A DNA stretch of 64,000 nt. Origin: CADEEN01 sp963816315. GTDB taxonomy: Bacteria; Pseudomonadota; Gammaproteobacteria; Burkholderiales; Burkholderiaceae_C. The stretch covers positions 62,001 to 126,000 of the forward strand of contig CAWFJZ010000029.1 of NCBI GenBank assembly GCA_963816315.1, read 5' to 3'. A model generated the notes under the pieces. The model made no database searches. It worked only from the letters and a program-made list of their open reading frames with translations, and was not told the DNA's origin. This document shows, piece by piece, positions 39,325-48,156 of the stretch. A program made the position numbers and the translations under genes. The first letter of the stretch is position 1, and the number at the start of each line of letters is the position of its first letter.

Positions 39325-40833
39325 ATGAAAAAGACGTTCAGACGATGGACCTTCGCCGCCACGCTGGGTCTGTGCACCGCATTCGCACCCGTCGCACCCG
39401 CAGCCACCGACACCCCCACCGACTTCATCGCCGCTCAGATCGCCGCCCACCCCGGCAAGACCGGCGTGCACGTGCTCGACACCGGCGCCGAGGCGCTGCT
39501 GGCGCGGGCCTGGCTGGTGGAGAACGCGCAGCGCTCGATCGAGGTGCAGTACTTCATCTGGAGCAGCGACAACATCGGCACGCTGGCGGCCGAGGCGCTG
39601 TTGCGCGCGGCCGGGCGCGGCGTGCGCGTGCGGGTGATCGTCGATGACCTGCTGATCGATGCGCCCGACAAGGCGCTGCTGGCGCTGGCGCGGCACCCGA
39701 ACATCGACATCCGCATCTACAACCCGAAGACTTCCGTCGGCACGCGCCTGCATGCGCGGCTGCAGAACGCACTGACCGACGTGCGCGGCGTCAACCAGCG
39801 CATGCACGACAAGACGCTGGTCGTGGACGGCAAGGTGGCCATCACCGGCGGGCGCAACATGGCCGCCGAGTACTTCGACTTCAACCACGAGTACAACTTC
39901 CGCGACCGCGACGCGCTGCTGCTCGGCGGCGCGGTGACGGCCGTGCAGGCCAACTTCGAAACCTTCTGGGCCAGCCCGCTCTGCGTCGAGGTCGAAACGC
40001 TCTACGACGGCCTGGGCCTGATGCAGAAGAACGTGCGCGTGGACGACGAGCAGATCCAGCAGGTCTATCGCGAGCTGTACGCGTACGCAACGTCGCCCGA
40101 CAACTTCGCGCCGGAGGTTCGCGCAGCGATTGCCGACACGCCGTCGTCGTTTGCGCGCCTGGCGCAGCAGATGCGCTGGACGGAGGTCGAGTTCATCGCC
40201 GACAAGCCGGGCAAGAACGACAACCGGCTGCGTCTGGGCGGCGGTGGTCAAACGAGCCTGGCGTTGGCGCGGCTGGTGCAGGCAGCGAAGCAGCGTGTCG
40301 TCATCCAGTCGCCGTACCTCGTGCCGTCGGACGAAGCGATCGCGTTGCTCGGCGAGGTTCGCTCGCGCGGCGTGGCGGTGCGCATCAGCACCAACTCGCT
40401 GGCCTCGACCGACAACCTGCCGGCTTTCAGCGGTTACCGCAACCAGCGCGAGGATCTGCTGGCGATGGGGCTGCAGATCTTCGAATACAAGCCGGCGCCT
40501 GCCGTGCAGCAGCAACTGGTGCAGCGCCTGGCCGCAGCCACGCGCAGCGCGCCGGTGTTCGCATTGCATGCCAAGACGCTGGTCATCGACGGCAAGACGC
40601 TCTACATCGGCACCTACAACTTCGATCCGCGCTCGCAGAACCTGAACACGGAGGTCGGCGTGATCATTCACGACGAGGCGTTGGCGCGAGAGGTCGAGGC
40701 GGCGATCGAAACCGACATGGCGCCGGGCAACAGCTGGAACGCGGCCACCGACGATCCGGACCGGCAGGCCCCACTGGCCAAGCGCAGCAAGGTGCGGCTG
40801 TACCAGATGCTGCCGCTCAAGCCGCTGCTCTGA
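39325..40833 (+). CDS. phospholipase D-family protein (cardiolipin synthase C-like)
   Basis: 502 residues with a signal-like N-terminus (LGLCTAFAPVAPAA). Two HKD motifs: HDKTLVVDGKVAITGGRN near residue 161 and HAKTLVIDGKTLYIGTYN near 415. This two-HKD architecture of about 500 residues matches ClsC/YmdC-type cardiolipin synthases, which join phosphatidylglycerol with phosphatidylethanolamine. A broader phosphodiesterase role is possible. Convergent with the small gene at 40838. Confidence 0.85.
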   Translation: MKKTFRRWTFAATLGLCTAFAPVAPAATDTPTDFIAAQIAAHPGKTGVHVLDTGAEALLARAWLVENAQRSIEVQYFIWSSDNIGTLAAEALLRAAGRGVRVRVIVDDLLIDAPDKALLALARHPNIDIRIYNPKTSVGTRLHARLQNALTDVRGVNQRMHDKTLVVDGKVAITGGRNMAAEYFDFNHEYNFRDRDALLLGGAVTAVQANFETFWASPLCVEVETLYDGLGLMQKNVRVDDEQIQQVYRELYAYATSPDNFAPEVRAAIADTPSSFARLAQQMRWTEVEFIADKPGKNDNRLRLGGGGQTSLALARLVQAAKQRVVIQSPYLVPSDEAIALLGEVRSRGVAVRISTNSLASTDNLPAFSGYRNQREDLLAMGLQIFEYKPAPAVQQQLVQRLAAATRSAPVFALHAKTLVIDGKTLYIGTYNFDPRSQNLNTEVGVIIHDEALAREVEAAIETDMAPGNSWNAATDDPDRQAPLAKRSKVRLYQMLPLKPLL

Positions 40834-40837
40834 AGCA

Positions 40838-41059
40838 CTACATCATCGACGCGCGCACCGCCGGCATCGCCACTTCGCGGCCGATCACCGTGCGCGCGTA
40901 GAAGTAGTTCAGTCGTGCTCTCGAGGACAGCGTGTCGATGTCCACGTGGCCGGCTTCGTCGCAGGAAAAGGCGTAGCCGCGGCCGTCGTCGAACAGCGAC
41001 TGGAAACGCAGCTCGAAGCGGTGCGGCTGCGGCGCTTGGGGGAGGGGCTGGGTGTTCAT
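40838..41059 (-). CDS. 73-residue conserved small protein (paralogue of 21250-21471)
   Basis: Begins MNTQPLPQAPQPHRFELRFQ and contains SLFDDGRGYAFSCDEAGHVD and SSRARLNYFYARTVIGRE. Same length and same core as the gene at 21250, about 19 kb away on the other strand. The shared Cys-Asp, Arg and Tyr positions suggest a structured small domain. Function unknown; it is not part of the caspase operon upstream, which ends 79 bases away. Confidence 0.7.
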   Translation of the reverse strand: MNTQPLPQAPQPHRFELRFQSLFDDGRGYAFSCDEAGHVDIDTLSSRARLNYFYARTVIGREVAMPAVRASMM

Positions 41060-41138
41060 GACGCTGTCTCGGTGGGGTTGTGTACCCCCTTGAGTCGCAT
41101 CCGTTCACCGAACGGTTCTCCCTTTGTCTAGGGAGTCG

Positions 41139-41951
41139 CTATCTTTGAGCGGTGCAGGCGCCTTGCTGGCTTTGCTTGAAGCAGAAGTCGCCGGTCAGGC
41201 TCGAGCTCTCCCACGGCACCTGCGCGCGGCCGGTTTCGCGGGCCACGCCCAGGCGCACCTGCTTGAAGACGAGTTCGATCGGCAAGCCCGGCGACTGCAT
41301 CGTTTCGAGCAGGTGCTTGGTGTACAGGCTGTTGCGCTCGCCCGGGTTGTCGAGCGCCACGCCGCCGGGCGCGGTGGAAAAGGCCACCATCGAGCCCAGC
41401 GGCGCCTGCACCAGCGCCAGGCCGGGTGCGGCGATGCCGCGGAATTTCAGGCGCCGGCCGTCGGGGCCGAGGATCTCGGCGCCCGAGAACGGGTTGTTGC
41501 GGCAGGCGTCGAGGATGAAGATGTTGATGCCTTGCTTGATCGTGGCCAGGCGGTCGAGCAGCTCGTTCAGGTCGGCGCTCTTGGCCGGCATCTCGTCTTC
41601 GCCGCGGATCTCGGTATCGACCGGCAGCAGGTAGTTGCGGCCCTTCACCTGCACGCCGTGGCCGGCGTAGAAGACCAGGCGCACGTCGGCCGAGCGCGCG
41701 GCGATCGAGAACTGGCGGAAGGTCTCGATCATGTCGCGCAGGCCGAGGTTCTCGCGCTGCGTGACCTCGAAGCCGAGCGTGCGCAGTTGCGCGGCGATGG
41801 CTTGGGCGTCGTTGACCGGATTCTTCAGCGGGCCGATGCGGTAAGCGCCGTTGCCGATGACGAGCGCGGTCTTGCGCTCGGCGGGCGCTGCGAAGGCGCC
41901 GCGCGCGCCGCCGGCCAGCAGCGCAGCCAAGAGGCCGCGGCGCCGCATCAT
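41139..41951 (-). CDS. exported caspase-like (C14 family) protein
   Basis: 270 residues. The N-terminus MMRRRGLLAALLAGGARGAFA is a signal peptide. The caspase-like p20 domain shows KTALVIGNGAYRIGPLKNPV, the catalytic His in LVFYAGHGVQ and the catalytic Cys in IFILDACRNNPF. Such bacterial proteins cleave after basic or acidic residues, but few are characterised, and the export signal argues against a cytoplasmic cell-death role. Last gene of an operon with ECF sigma and anti-sigma genes (4-base overlap with the latter), so its expression is probably sigma-controlled. Confidence 0.85.
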   Translation of the reverse strand: MMRRRGLLAALLAGGARGAFAAPAERKTALVIGNGAYRIGPLKNPVNDAQAIAAQLRTLGFEVTQRENLGLRDMIETFRQFSIAARSADVRLVFYAGHGVQVKGRNYLLPVDTEIRGEDEMPAKSADLNELLDRLATIKQGINIFILDACRNNPFSGAEILGPDGRRLKFRGIAAPGLALVQAPLGSMVAFSTAPGGVALDNPGERNSLYTKHLLETMQSPGLPIELVFKQVRLGVARETGRAQVPWESSSLTGDFCFKQSQQGACTAQR

Positions 41952-42602
41952 GGCCGCCCCGGCAAGGCGTCCACCACGCTGACGCCCTCGACGACCGCGC
42001 TGGCCTGCAGCTGCGCTGTCGCGGCGGCGAGCTGCGCCTTGGGGATGCGCACGTAGTAGTCGCCGAGTTGTCCCGGCCCCGCGGCCAGCGAGCCCTGCAC
42101 GCCGATCAGCAGCAGGCGCATCTCGGCCTCGCGCGCATCGGCCTTGAAGTTGACCTTGAGGTACGGGCCGGACTCGGCAATGACGCTGGGCTTGGCGCCG
42201 CGGATCGTGTCCCAAGCGTCGCGCTCGGACATCAGCGAGGCGATCACCACACCCTGCAGCGCCACCACCGCCAGCGCACTGGCCAGCACCGGTCCGCGCA
42301 TCGGTTGCGGCACCAGGCTCGAGAGCCAATCGCGTGCACGTTGCCACGGCGACACGCCAGCCGCCGGCGCAGCCTGCGGCCGCTCGGCGCGGATGCGCTG
42401 CAGCGCGCGCTCGAGCCCGACTTCGCTGCTCACTGCGGCCACGTCTTCCTGCAGCCGCTGCTGCAGCGAGCGCGCCCAGCGCAACTCGGCTTCGGCGCCC
42501 GGCTGCTCGCGCAGCCAGCGCTCGACGAACAGCGCGGTCGTCGTCGCCGAGGGTGCCGTTGACGTAGAACGGCAGCAATTCGTCGAATCGGGTGAGGCTC
42601 AT
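41948..42602 (-). CDS. anti-sigma factor-like membrane protein (one frame break)
   Basis: About 217 residues. N-terminus MSLTRFDELLPFYVNGTLGD is the typical start of anti-sigma proteins; after a break near 42535 the frame continues LFVERWLREQPGAEAELRWA. One membrane helix (VLASALAVVALQGVVIASLM) precedes a periplasmic domain ending ASAVVEGVSVVDALPG. Span is 3n+1. No Cys/His zinc motif is visible. It should hold the adjacent ECF sigma factor inactive at the membrane. Overlaps both neighbours by 4 bases. Confidence 0.75.
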
Positions 42603-43189
42603 GGCGCGGCTCCGGCCAGGCTGCCGCCGCCCTCGCGCTGCAGCAGCAGCTTCAGGCAGGCCATCAGTTTCTTGCGCGCGTGGAACAGGCGCGTCTTGAC
42701 GGTGTTCTCGGGGCAGCCCTGCAGCGCCGCCACGTCGGCCAGCCCGAGGCCTTCGTAGAACACCAGGTGCACGCACTCGCGGTGTTCGGCCGACAGCTTG
42801 TCCATGCAGCGGCGCACGCCCTCGTGCCGCTGTTGCTGCGCCAGCATCTCGAAGGCGCCCGGCTCCGGGCTGGCCACGCTCTCGGCAACGTCGTCCAGGT
42901 CTTCGTGCTTGGCGTCGGGCTTGCGTGAGCGAAAGGCCATCAGCACCTTGTTGCGCGCGATGCCGATCAGCCAGGTGCTGAACAGCGCGTCGCCGCGGAA
43001 CCGGGCCGGCGCTTTCCAGACTTCGTAGAGGGTGTCGGACACGATTTCTTCTGCCTGTGAGGGGTCGTCGATCTGCCTCAGCACGTAGGCGTACAGCCGG
43101 CGCGAGAAGGCACGGTAGAGCTCCTTGAACGCGGCTTCTTCGCCTCGCTCGATGCGTCCCAGCAGGCGCAGTACCTCATCGTTGTCCAT
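42599..43189 (-). CDS. ECF-family RNA polymerase sigma factor
   Basis: 196 residues from ATG 43189. Region 2 reads FKELYRAFSRRLYAYVLRQI and ARFRGDALFSTWLIGIARNK; region 4 reads LSAEHRECVHLVFYEGLGLA with the helix-turn-helix ENTVKTRLFHARKKL. First gene of the sigma/anti-sigma/caspase operon; it should direct transcription of its own operon and perhaps neighbouring genes. Confidence 0.92.
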   Translation of the reverse strand: MDNDEVLRLLGRIERGEEAAFKELYRAFSRRLYAYVLRQIDDPSQAEEIVSDTLYEVWKAPARFRGDALFSTWLIGIARNKVLMAFRSRKPDAKHEDLDDVAESVASPEPGAFEMLAQQQRHEGVRRCMDKLSAEHRECVHLVFYEGLGLADVAALQGCPENTVKTRLFHARKKLMACLKLLLQREGGGSLAGAAP

Positions 43190-43283
43190 GGCGGGCGCGC
43201 CGGGCGGGCGCGTCGTGGGGTCGATGCGAGCATGGTACTGGCGTGCTGCTGGTGGGCAAGGGCGCGTGCCGCTGCTGTTGTCC

Positions 43284-43847
43284 CTAGCTGCCGCGGAACT
43301 GCACGCGGCGGTTCTCGGCCGCCGTCGGCTCACTGCCGGCTTGCGGCTCGCGCTGGCCTTTGCCCACGGTGCGCAGCCGGCCCGGGTCGAGCCGTTGCTC
43401 GGCCACCAGGTAGCGCTTGACCGCATCGGCTCGCCGCACCGAGAGCTGATCGTTGTAGGGTGCAGCGCCGACCGCGTCGGTGTGGCCCTCGATCACCACG
43501 ACCTTGCCCTCGGGCAGCAGGCGGATGCCTTCGGCCAGGGCGTCGAGCTGTGTGCGCGCCGCGGGCAGGATGTCGGCCGAGTCAAAGGCGAACTGCACCG
43601 GCAGCGAGATCGCTGCGGCAGGCGCCGGCGCCGCAGCGGCAGCGGTGGTGGCGGGCGCCTCGCCGAGCAGGCGGATCGAACGCATCTTGATCACCGGCGC
43701 GGCGTCAGGCGTGTGGCCGAGGATGGCTGCGACTTCGCGCGGATCGATCGCATCGCCGGCACGGTACTGGCGCACGTCCTGCGCCATGGTGGCGGCGCTG
43801 GCCAGCAGACACAGCAGGCAGGCAATCGTGGTGGGATGGCGGCTCAT
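43284..43847 (-). CDS. OmpA-family peptidoglycan-associated protein
   Basis: 187 residues, signal peptide MSRHPTTIACLLCLLASAATM. The C-terminal OmpA domain (about 90-187) shows FAFDSADILPAARTQLDALA, EGHTDAVGAAPYNDQLSVRR and a QREPQAGSEPTAAENRRVQF end, which bind peptidoglycan. No barrel or lipobox is seen. It is divergent from the Ser/Thr kinase gene, sharing a 171-base promoter region. Confidence 0.88.
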   Translation of the reverse strand: MSRHPTTIACLLCLLASAATMAQDVRQYRAGDAIDPREVAAILGHTPDAAPVIKMRSIRLLGEAPATTAAAAAPAPAAAISLPVQFAFDSADILPAARTQLDALAEGIRLLPEGKVVVIEGHTDAVGAAPYNDQLSVRRADAVKRYLVAEQRLDPGRLRTVGKGQREPQAGSEPTAAENRRVQFRGS

Positions 43848-44018
43848 GGCGTACTCCAAACGTGGGGGGTTGCCTCTGGGTTGCAGCCGAGCCGACTTCG
43901 GTTCAAGGGATGTGCAAGAAAGAGTGAACCCCCTGACCAGCCGCGGCAACTGATCGGCGGGTGACCGCACCGGCGCCCGGCATCGCCTCGTTCCTGTTTC
44001 GGGGCCCCGAGGAGTGAC

Positions 44019-45803
44019 ATGAGCGCAGCCAACGGAACCACACGCATGCGGATCGCCCCTGCGGACGACGGCGCATGGCCCGGCGAGCCGATGCCGCCCC
44101 GCGCCCCCGCGCAGACCCTGGTCGGCGCTCGCATCGGCCCCTACCTGGTGACCAAGCGGCTCGGCGTGGGCGGCGTCGGCGAGGTCTGGAAGGCCGTCGA
44201 TGTGGCGCTCAAGCGCGACGTGGCGATCAAGGTGCTGCGCGACGAACTGGCCGCCGACCCGCATTTCCTCGAGCGCTTCCGCCGCGAGGCGCAACTGCAC
44301 GCCAAGTTGAGCCACGCCAACGTCGCCGCCGTGCATGCCTTCCTGCACGAGGGCGACAAGCAGTTCATGGTGATGGAGTTCGTCGCCGGCATCGCGCTCG
44401 ACGAGTTCATCCGCTCCGGCGGGCCGGTGCCGGTGGAGCGCGCGCTCGACATGTTCGGCCAGGTGCTGGACGGCATCGAGCATGCGCATCGCTGCGGTGT
44501 GATTCACCGCGACATCAAGCCGGCCAACATCATGCTGGCCGACAGCGGCCACTTGAAGGTGATGGACTTCGGCATCGCCCGTGCGCTCGACTGCCAGGAT
44601 CAACTGACGCGCCACGGCCATGTTGCCGGCACGGCGCGCTCGATGGCGCCCGAGCAGATCCGCGGCGAGACCGCCGACAGGCGCTCCGACATCTACTCGC
44701 TGGGTATCGTGCTGTACACCCTGCTGGCCGGTTGCCCGCCGTTCGACGGCCAGACCGACCTGGAGCTGATGAACATGCAGCTCGAACAGGCGCCGCCGCC
44801 GCTGCACTCGCATGGCGTCAATGTGCCGCCGCAGGTCGAGGCTGCGCTGATGAAGGCGCTGCACAAGAATCCTGCGGCACGCTTTCAGACCGTGGGTGAC
44901 TTCGCGCGCGCGCTCGATGCCTGCCGAGCCGGGCAGGGGACCGCGCCGCCGGCGTTGGATCGCGACGAGAGTCTGTTGTCGTCGCGAACGGTCATCAACC
45001 CGGTGTGCGCGGGCGCGCAGCGCCTGCCGGCTCAGCGCCGGCCGCGCCGCCTGCGCCTGACGCTGCCACGCTGGGCACAGCGTGCCGGTGTCGCGGCGCT
45101 GACACTGGCCTTGCTCGGCGCGGGCTTGGCGGCGCTGTGGCCGCACTTGACGATGCGAGAGGTGCCGCTGCTCTCGCGCCCGCTGCCGATGCCGATGCCG
45201 ATACCGATGCCGATGCCGGAGCCAACGCCCGTCGCGTCGATGACGCCGGCAGCGCCGCCCGTGGAGGCTGTCGCTGCGACGCCCCCGGCGGCGACGCCGG
45301 CCCTGCCCGACGCGCCCCCTGCGGTGCAAAGCGCTGCGGCCGCAGAGCCGATCTCGCCCGCGCGCGCCGACACGGCCACACCGCCCCCATTGACGATCGC
45401 CGTCGGCGCGGCCACGCGCCGCTTCAAACCCGGCGAGCGCATCACGCTGCGGGTCACGCCGAGCCGCGATTCGCATGTCTATTGCTACCTGCAGGACGAA
45501 GCGCGCCGCGTCGTGCGCTTCTATCCGAATCGCTTCAACCCGAATGCGCTCGTGCGCGCCGACGCGCCGTTGGAGATCCCAGGCGGCATGGCCTTCGAAC
45601 TGGTGGCCAACTCGCGCAAGGTGACGGAGACCATCGCTTGCTTCGCCAGCGAGCGCGACCTGGCCGGCGAACTGCCTGCCGACGTTTATGGCGGCGACTT
45701 CGCCGAGCTGCCCGTCGCATCGCTCGACAACGTCAGCAGCGCCTTCGCGCGCGATGCGGGGCAAGGCGTGGCACAGGCGCGCTTGCGCATCGCGTTCAGG
45801 TGA
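44019..45803 (+). CDS. transmembrane Ser/Thr protein kinase with DUF4384-like sensor
   Basis: 594 residues. Kinase domain at about 38-305: glycine loop LGVGGVGEVW, catalytic HRDIKPANIM near 162, DFGIA near 183 and APEQIRGE. A membrane helix (VAALTLALLGAGLAALWP, about 357-374) and a Pro/Ala linker with PMPMPIPMPMPEP precede an outer domain with VYCYLQDEARRVVRFYPNRF, matching DUF4384. The kinase faces the cytoplasm and the outer domain the periplasm. A PP2C phosphatase lies 1.4 kb downstream. Confidence 0.9.
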   Translation: MSAANGTTRMRIAPADDGAWPGEPMPPRAPAQTLVGARIGPYLVTKRLGVGGVGEVWKAVDVALKRDVAIKVLRDELAADPHFLERFRREAQLHAKLSHANVAAVHAFLHEGDKQFMVMEFVAGIALDEFIRSGGPVPVERALDMFGQVLDGIEHAHRCGVIHRDIKPANIMLADSGHLKVMDFGIARALDCQDQLTRHGHVAGTARSMAPEQIRGETADRRSDIYSLGIVLYTLLAGCPPFDGQTDLELMNMQLEQAPPPLHSHGVNVPPQVEAALMKALHKNPAARFQTVGDFARALDACRAGQGTAPPALDRDESLLSSRTVINPVCAGAQRLPAQRRPRRLRLTLPRWAQRAGVAALTLALLGAGLAALWPHLTMREVPLLSRPLPMPMPIPMPMPEPTPVASMTPAAPPVEAVAATPPAATPALPDAPPAVQSAAAAEPISPARADTATPPPLTIAVGAATRRFKPGERITLRVTPSRDSHVYCYLQDEARRVVRFYPNRFNPNALVRADAPLEIPGGMAFELVANSRKVTETIACFASERDLAGELPADVYGGDFAELPVASLDNVSSAFARDAGQGVAQARLRIAFR

Positions 45804-46117
45804 GCTTCGCTTTGGCCGGCGCCGCGTTGCTCACGAACGCGGGCGGATAGCCCGCAAGGCAAGCATGCGGGGCGCTGAGCCGGCGCACGCCTGTCGCACC
45901 CGACACGACATCAGGGTCGCTCGATGTCGGCCCACAACCATCGACTGCTCGCGCCTCGCAAAACGGCGCCGCTCGACGCGTCTTCCTTTTTTATGCACTC
46001 GGCGAAACCCACGCAAATTATTTTGAACGTCGGCGCGGCAACTGCAACTCAATGACCGAGCAGCAATGATGCTCAATCAGTCCCAACCTTCCACTCTCAC
46101 TCTTTTGGAGTATTCAA
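45804..46117. other. 314-base gap before the small leader-peptide genes
   Basis: No gene is supported. The last 110 bases are markedly AT-richer (for example CAAATTATTTTGAAC near 46013) and end with TTTTGGAG before the first small gene, so a promoter and ribosome-binding site for the three-gene cluster probably lie here. I could not define a convincing -35/-10 pair. Confidence 0.5.
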
Positions 46118-46390
46118 ATGTTCATCAAAGACCTCTCCGTCGAACTGTCCGCCGAAGCCCAAGCCGCCGTGCACGGTGGTGGTGACCTGACGCAAACGAA
46201 CGCTGCTGCCCAAACCGTCACCGGTCCGGTGCAAGTGGGCCCGATCGCCAGCCTCGTCGGCGCACAGACGAACAGCTCGGCGATGCTGAGCTCGATCGCT
46301 CAGGCCAACACCGGCCTGAACAACGACCTGTACGAAGACAACGACTTCTCGGCGGTGATCGGCTCGCTCGGCGTCGCCGTCTTCCAGTAA
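46118..46390 (+). CDS. small protein with GG-type leader-like N-terminus, copy 1
   Basis: 90 residues; good SD (GGAG). The N-terminus MFIKDLSVELSAEAQAAVHG ends in GGG, resembling double-glycine leaders of secreted peptides (short acidic/hydrophobic leader, EL motif, then GG). The mature part would be about 68 residues without charge clusters. Its C-terminus (QANTGLNNDLYEDND then FSAVIGSLGVAVFQ) matches copy 2. I do not recognise the family. Placed between a Ser/Thr kinase and a PP2C phosphatase. Confidence 0.75.
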   Translation: MFIKDLSVELSAEAQAAVHGGGDLTQTNAAAQTVTGPVQVGPIASLVGAQTNSSAMLSSIAQANTGLNNDLYEDNDFSAVIGSLGVAVFQ

Positions 46391-46399
46391 GAGGCTCGC

Positions 46400-46439
46400 G
46401 ATGCCGCATCACGGCAACGCCGTGCTGCGGCATCTTTTT
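46400..46439 (+). terminator. strong hairpin plus T-tract between small genes 1 and 2
   Basis: Stem GATGCCGCA / TGCGGCATC with inner ACGGC / GCCGT, followed by TTTTT. It can end or partly attenuate transcription after copy 1, allowing copy 1 to be the most abundant product. Confidence 0.9.
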
Positions 46440-46468
46440 CATCGACCATCTGCTAAAGGAGCACTCTC

Positions 46469-46744
46469 ATGCAGATCAAGGATCTCGAAATCAGCCACGA
46501 ACTGGGCAGCGACGAACAAGTCGCCGTTCTCGGTGGCGGCGTGACGGGCACCGACGTGGCCGCCATCCAGTTCAACCCCGGCCTCCAGGCCGGCAACGCC
46601 GGTCTGGCGTTCGCCAGCCCGACCACCAACGTCAGCGTCGTGTTGCCTGTCATCACGCAGATCAACACGGGCATCAATGTCGAGCAGATCTTCGACAACG
46701 ACGTGGCCGCACTCATCGGTTCCATCGCTGCCGTAACGCAGTAA
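46469..46744 (+). CDS. small protein with GG-type leader-like N-terminus, copy 2
   Basis: 91 residues; SD AAGGAG. N-terminus MQIKDLEISHELGSDEQVAV then LGGG, very like copy 1 (I-KDL----EL----Q-AV-GGG). The C-terminal half QINTGINVEQIFDND then VAALIGSIAAVTQ aligns with copy 1. Mature part about 66 residues, rich in Ala, Val, Asn, Gln. A hairpin follows. Confidence 0.75.
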   Translation: MQIKDLEISHELGSDEQVAVLGGGVTGTDVAAIQFNPGLQAGNAGLAFASPTTNVSVVLPVITQINTGINVEQIFDNDVAALIGSIAAVTQ

Positions 46745-46753
46745 CGTGTAGCC

Positions 46754-46788
46754 GTTGCCGCAGCGCGGTTGATCCGCGCCGCGGCAAC
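46754..46788 (+). other. long GC hairpin between small genes 2 and 3
   Basis: GTTGCCGC-a-GCGCGG-ttgat-CCGCGC-c-GCGGCAAC, a 14-bp interrupted stem without a T-tract. It may stabilise the upstream mRNA end or partly terminate. Confidence 0.6.
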
Positions 46789-46826
46789 GCCTACCTCACC
46801 ATCATCCAAGCTTGCGAGACCTCGCC

Positions 46827-47111
46827 ATGATCACCATCACCGACCTTCCCGTCAGCCGCGCGCTGGATTTCCGGGCGATGTCGTCACTGCGCGGCGGTGG
46901 CGGTGCGCCTTGGGTCTTCAGCGTTGCCCGTCCGTTCAGCCCGCCGGCGTCCGGCGTGATGGCGGCGGTCAACTACTACCAGATCAACAACAACTACACC
47001 TTCATCGACCAGTTGGTCAACCAGACCACCGTGATCGACATCGCCAACAGCGGCGACAACGCGAACATCACCGCGGTGCTGCTGGGTTCGCAGACCGCCG
47101 CGCACGGCTGA
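46827..47111 (+). CDS. small protein with GG-type leader-like N-terminus, copy 3
   Basis: 94 residues from ATG 46827; the SD is weak. N-terminus MITITDLPVSRALDFRAMSS then LRGGGG fits the same leader pattern (I--DL-VS--LD--AM--LRGG). The remainder is Asn/Thr/Ile-rich (YYQINNNYTFIDQLVNQ, ANSGDNANITAVLLGSQ) and only loosely similar to copies 1 and 2. The phosphatase gene follows after 59 bases. Confidence 0.65.
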   Translation: MITITDLPVSRALDFRAMSSLRGGGGAPWVFSVARPFSPPASGVMAAVNYYQINNNYTFIDQLVNQTTVIDIANSGDNANITAVLLGSQTAAHG

Positions 47112-47170
47112 AGCGGGTGCCTATCGCCTGGCTGCGGCAGCGCCGCGGCCAAGCGGTGCGCGCGCCTGGC

Positions 47171-47957
47171 ATGACAGGGAGTAGGGAGCAGAGCTTGGAC
47201 GGTTTGCACTGGACATCGGCATCGCGTTCGCACGTCGGCCGTGTGCGCGCGGTCAACGAAGACGCCTGGCTCGAGCATCCGCAATCCGGCGCCTGGGCCG
47301 TGGCCGACGGCATGGGCGGGCATGCGCTGGGCGAATTCGCCAGCCGCCTGGCCGTCAGGATGCTGATGGACCTGCCGGCCGCGGACCCGCTCGAGGTGAT
47401 CGTCGCCCGCGCGCGCGAGCGCTTGTTGCAGGCCAACGCGCGCCTGCGCGCCGAGGCCGAGCGGCGCGGCGTGCCCATCATCGGCACCACCATCGCCGCG
47501 CTGCTCGTCGCAGGGCGGCGCTGCACCGCCCTCTGGGCCGGCGACAGCCGCATCTACCTCTACCGGGCGGGGCAGCCTGCGACAACTGACGCGCGACCAC
47601 AGCCAGATCGAAGCGGTGCGCGCGCTGCATCCGGCCGCCGCCGATGCCACGCTCGACCGCCCGCCACCGAACATCGTCACGCGCGCGCTCGGCGGCGCCG
47701 ACACGCTGGAGCTCGACGACGTGTCGATCGACATCCTCGACGGCGATGTCTTCCTGCTGTGCAGCGACGGCCTGAGCAACGAAGTCAGCGCATCGGCCAT
47801 CGAACAGGCGCTGCTGCCCGGCAACTGCCGCCGCGCCTGCGACACGCTGGTCGAGCAGGCGCTGGCACGCGGCGGGCGCGACAACATCACCGCCGTGGTG
47901 GCGTGCGCCGAAGACTTGTGCAGCCCGGATCGGACGGCGATCTTGCCGGTGCTGTAG
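47171..47957 (+). CDS. PP2C-family Ser/Thr phosphatase (one frame break)
   Basis: About 261 residues from ATG 47171. PP2C metal-site motifs: RAVNEDAWLEH, WAVADGMGGHALGE, and after the break LLCSDGLSNEV and GGRDNITAVV. The frame breaks near 47568-47572; removing one G from a G-run joins YLYRAG to SLRQLTRDHSQIEAVRALHP. Span is 3n+1. It resembles Stp1/PppA-type cytoplasmic phosphatases that reverse the action of Hanks-type kinases, here most likely the kinase at 44019. Confidence 0.88.
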
Positions 47958-48156
47958 AGGGCCTCGTCACACCGGGCTTCGCGCTCGCGCCAAGACAAGG
48001 GGCGCGTCGCAAGCCTTCGCCAGCTCTACGCTGCACACCGGGTCTCATCGACCTGCTGACGCAAAAGACGCGCATCATGCGGCGCGATGGACAGGCACTG
48101 CACACACAACCTGAGTGCGCTGCGCCCCATCGTCGAGAAAACCGAGATCGATTGAG

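Noticed and set aside
39262..40671. 469-residue open frame opposite the phospholipase D gene
   Set aside because: Mirror frame of a gene with two intact HKD motifs; no independent support.
41139..41951. Caspase-like protein as a CBASS or abortive-infection effector
   Set aside because: It has an export signal and sits under an ECF sigma factor; no CD-NTase or other defence gene is present.
46827..47111. Curli-like repeat in small protein copy 3 (NQTTVIDIANSGDNANIT)
   Set aside because: Only one loose Gln/Asn/Gly unit is visible and no csg genes are near; the GG-leader reading explains the N-terminus better.
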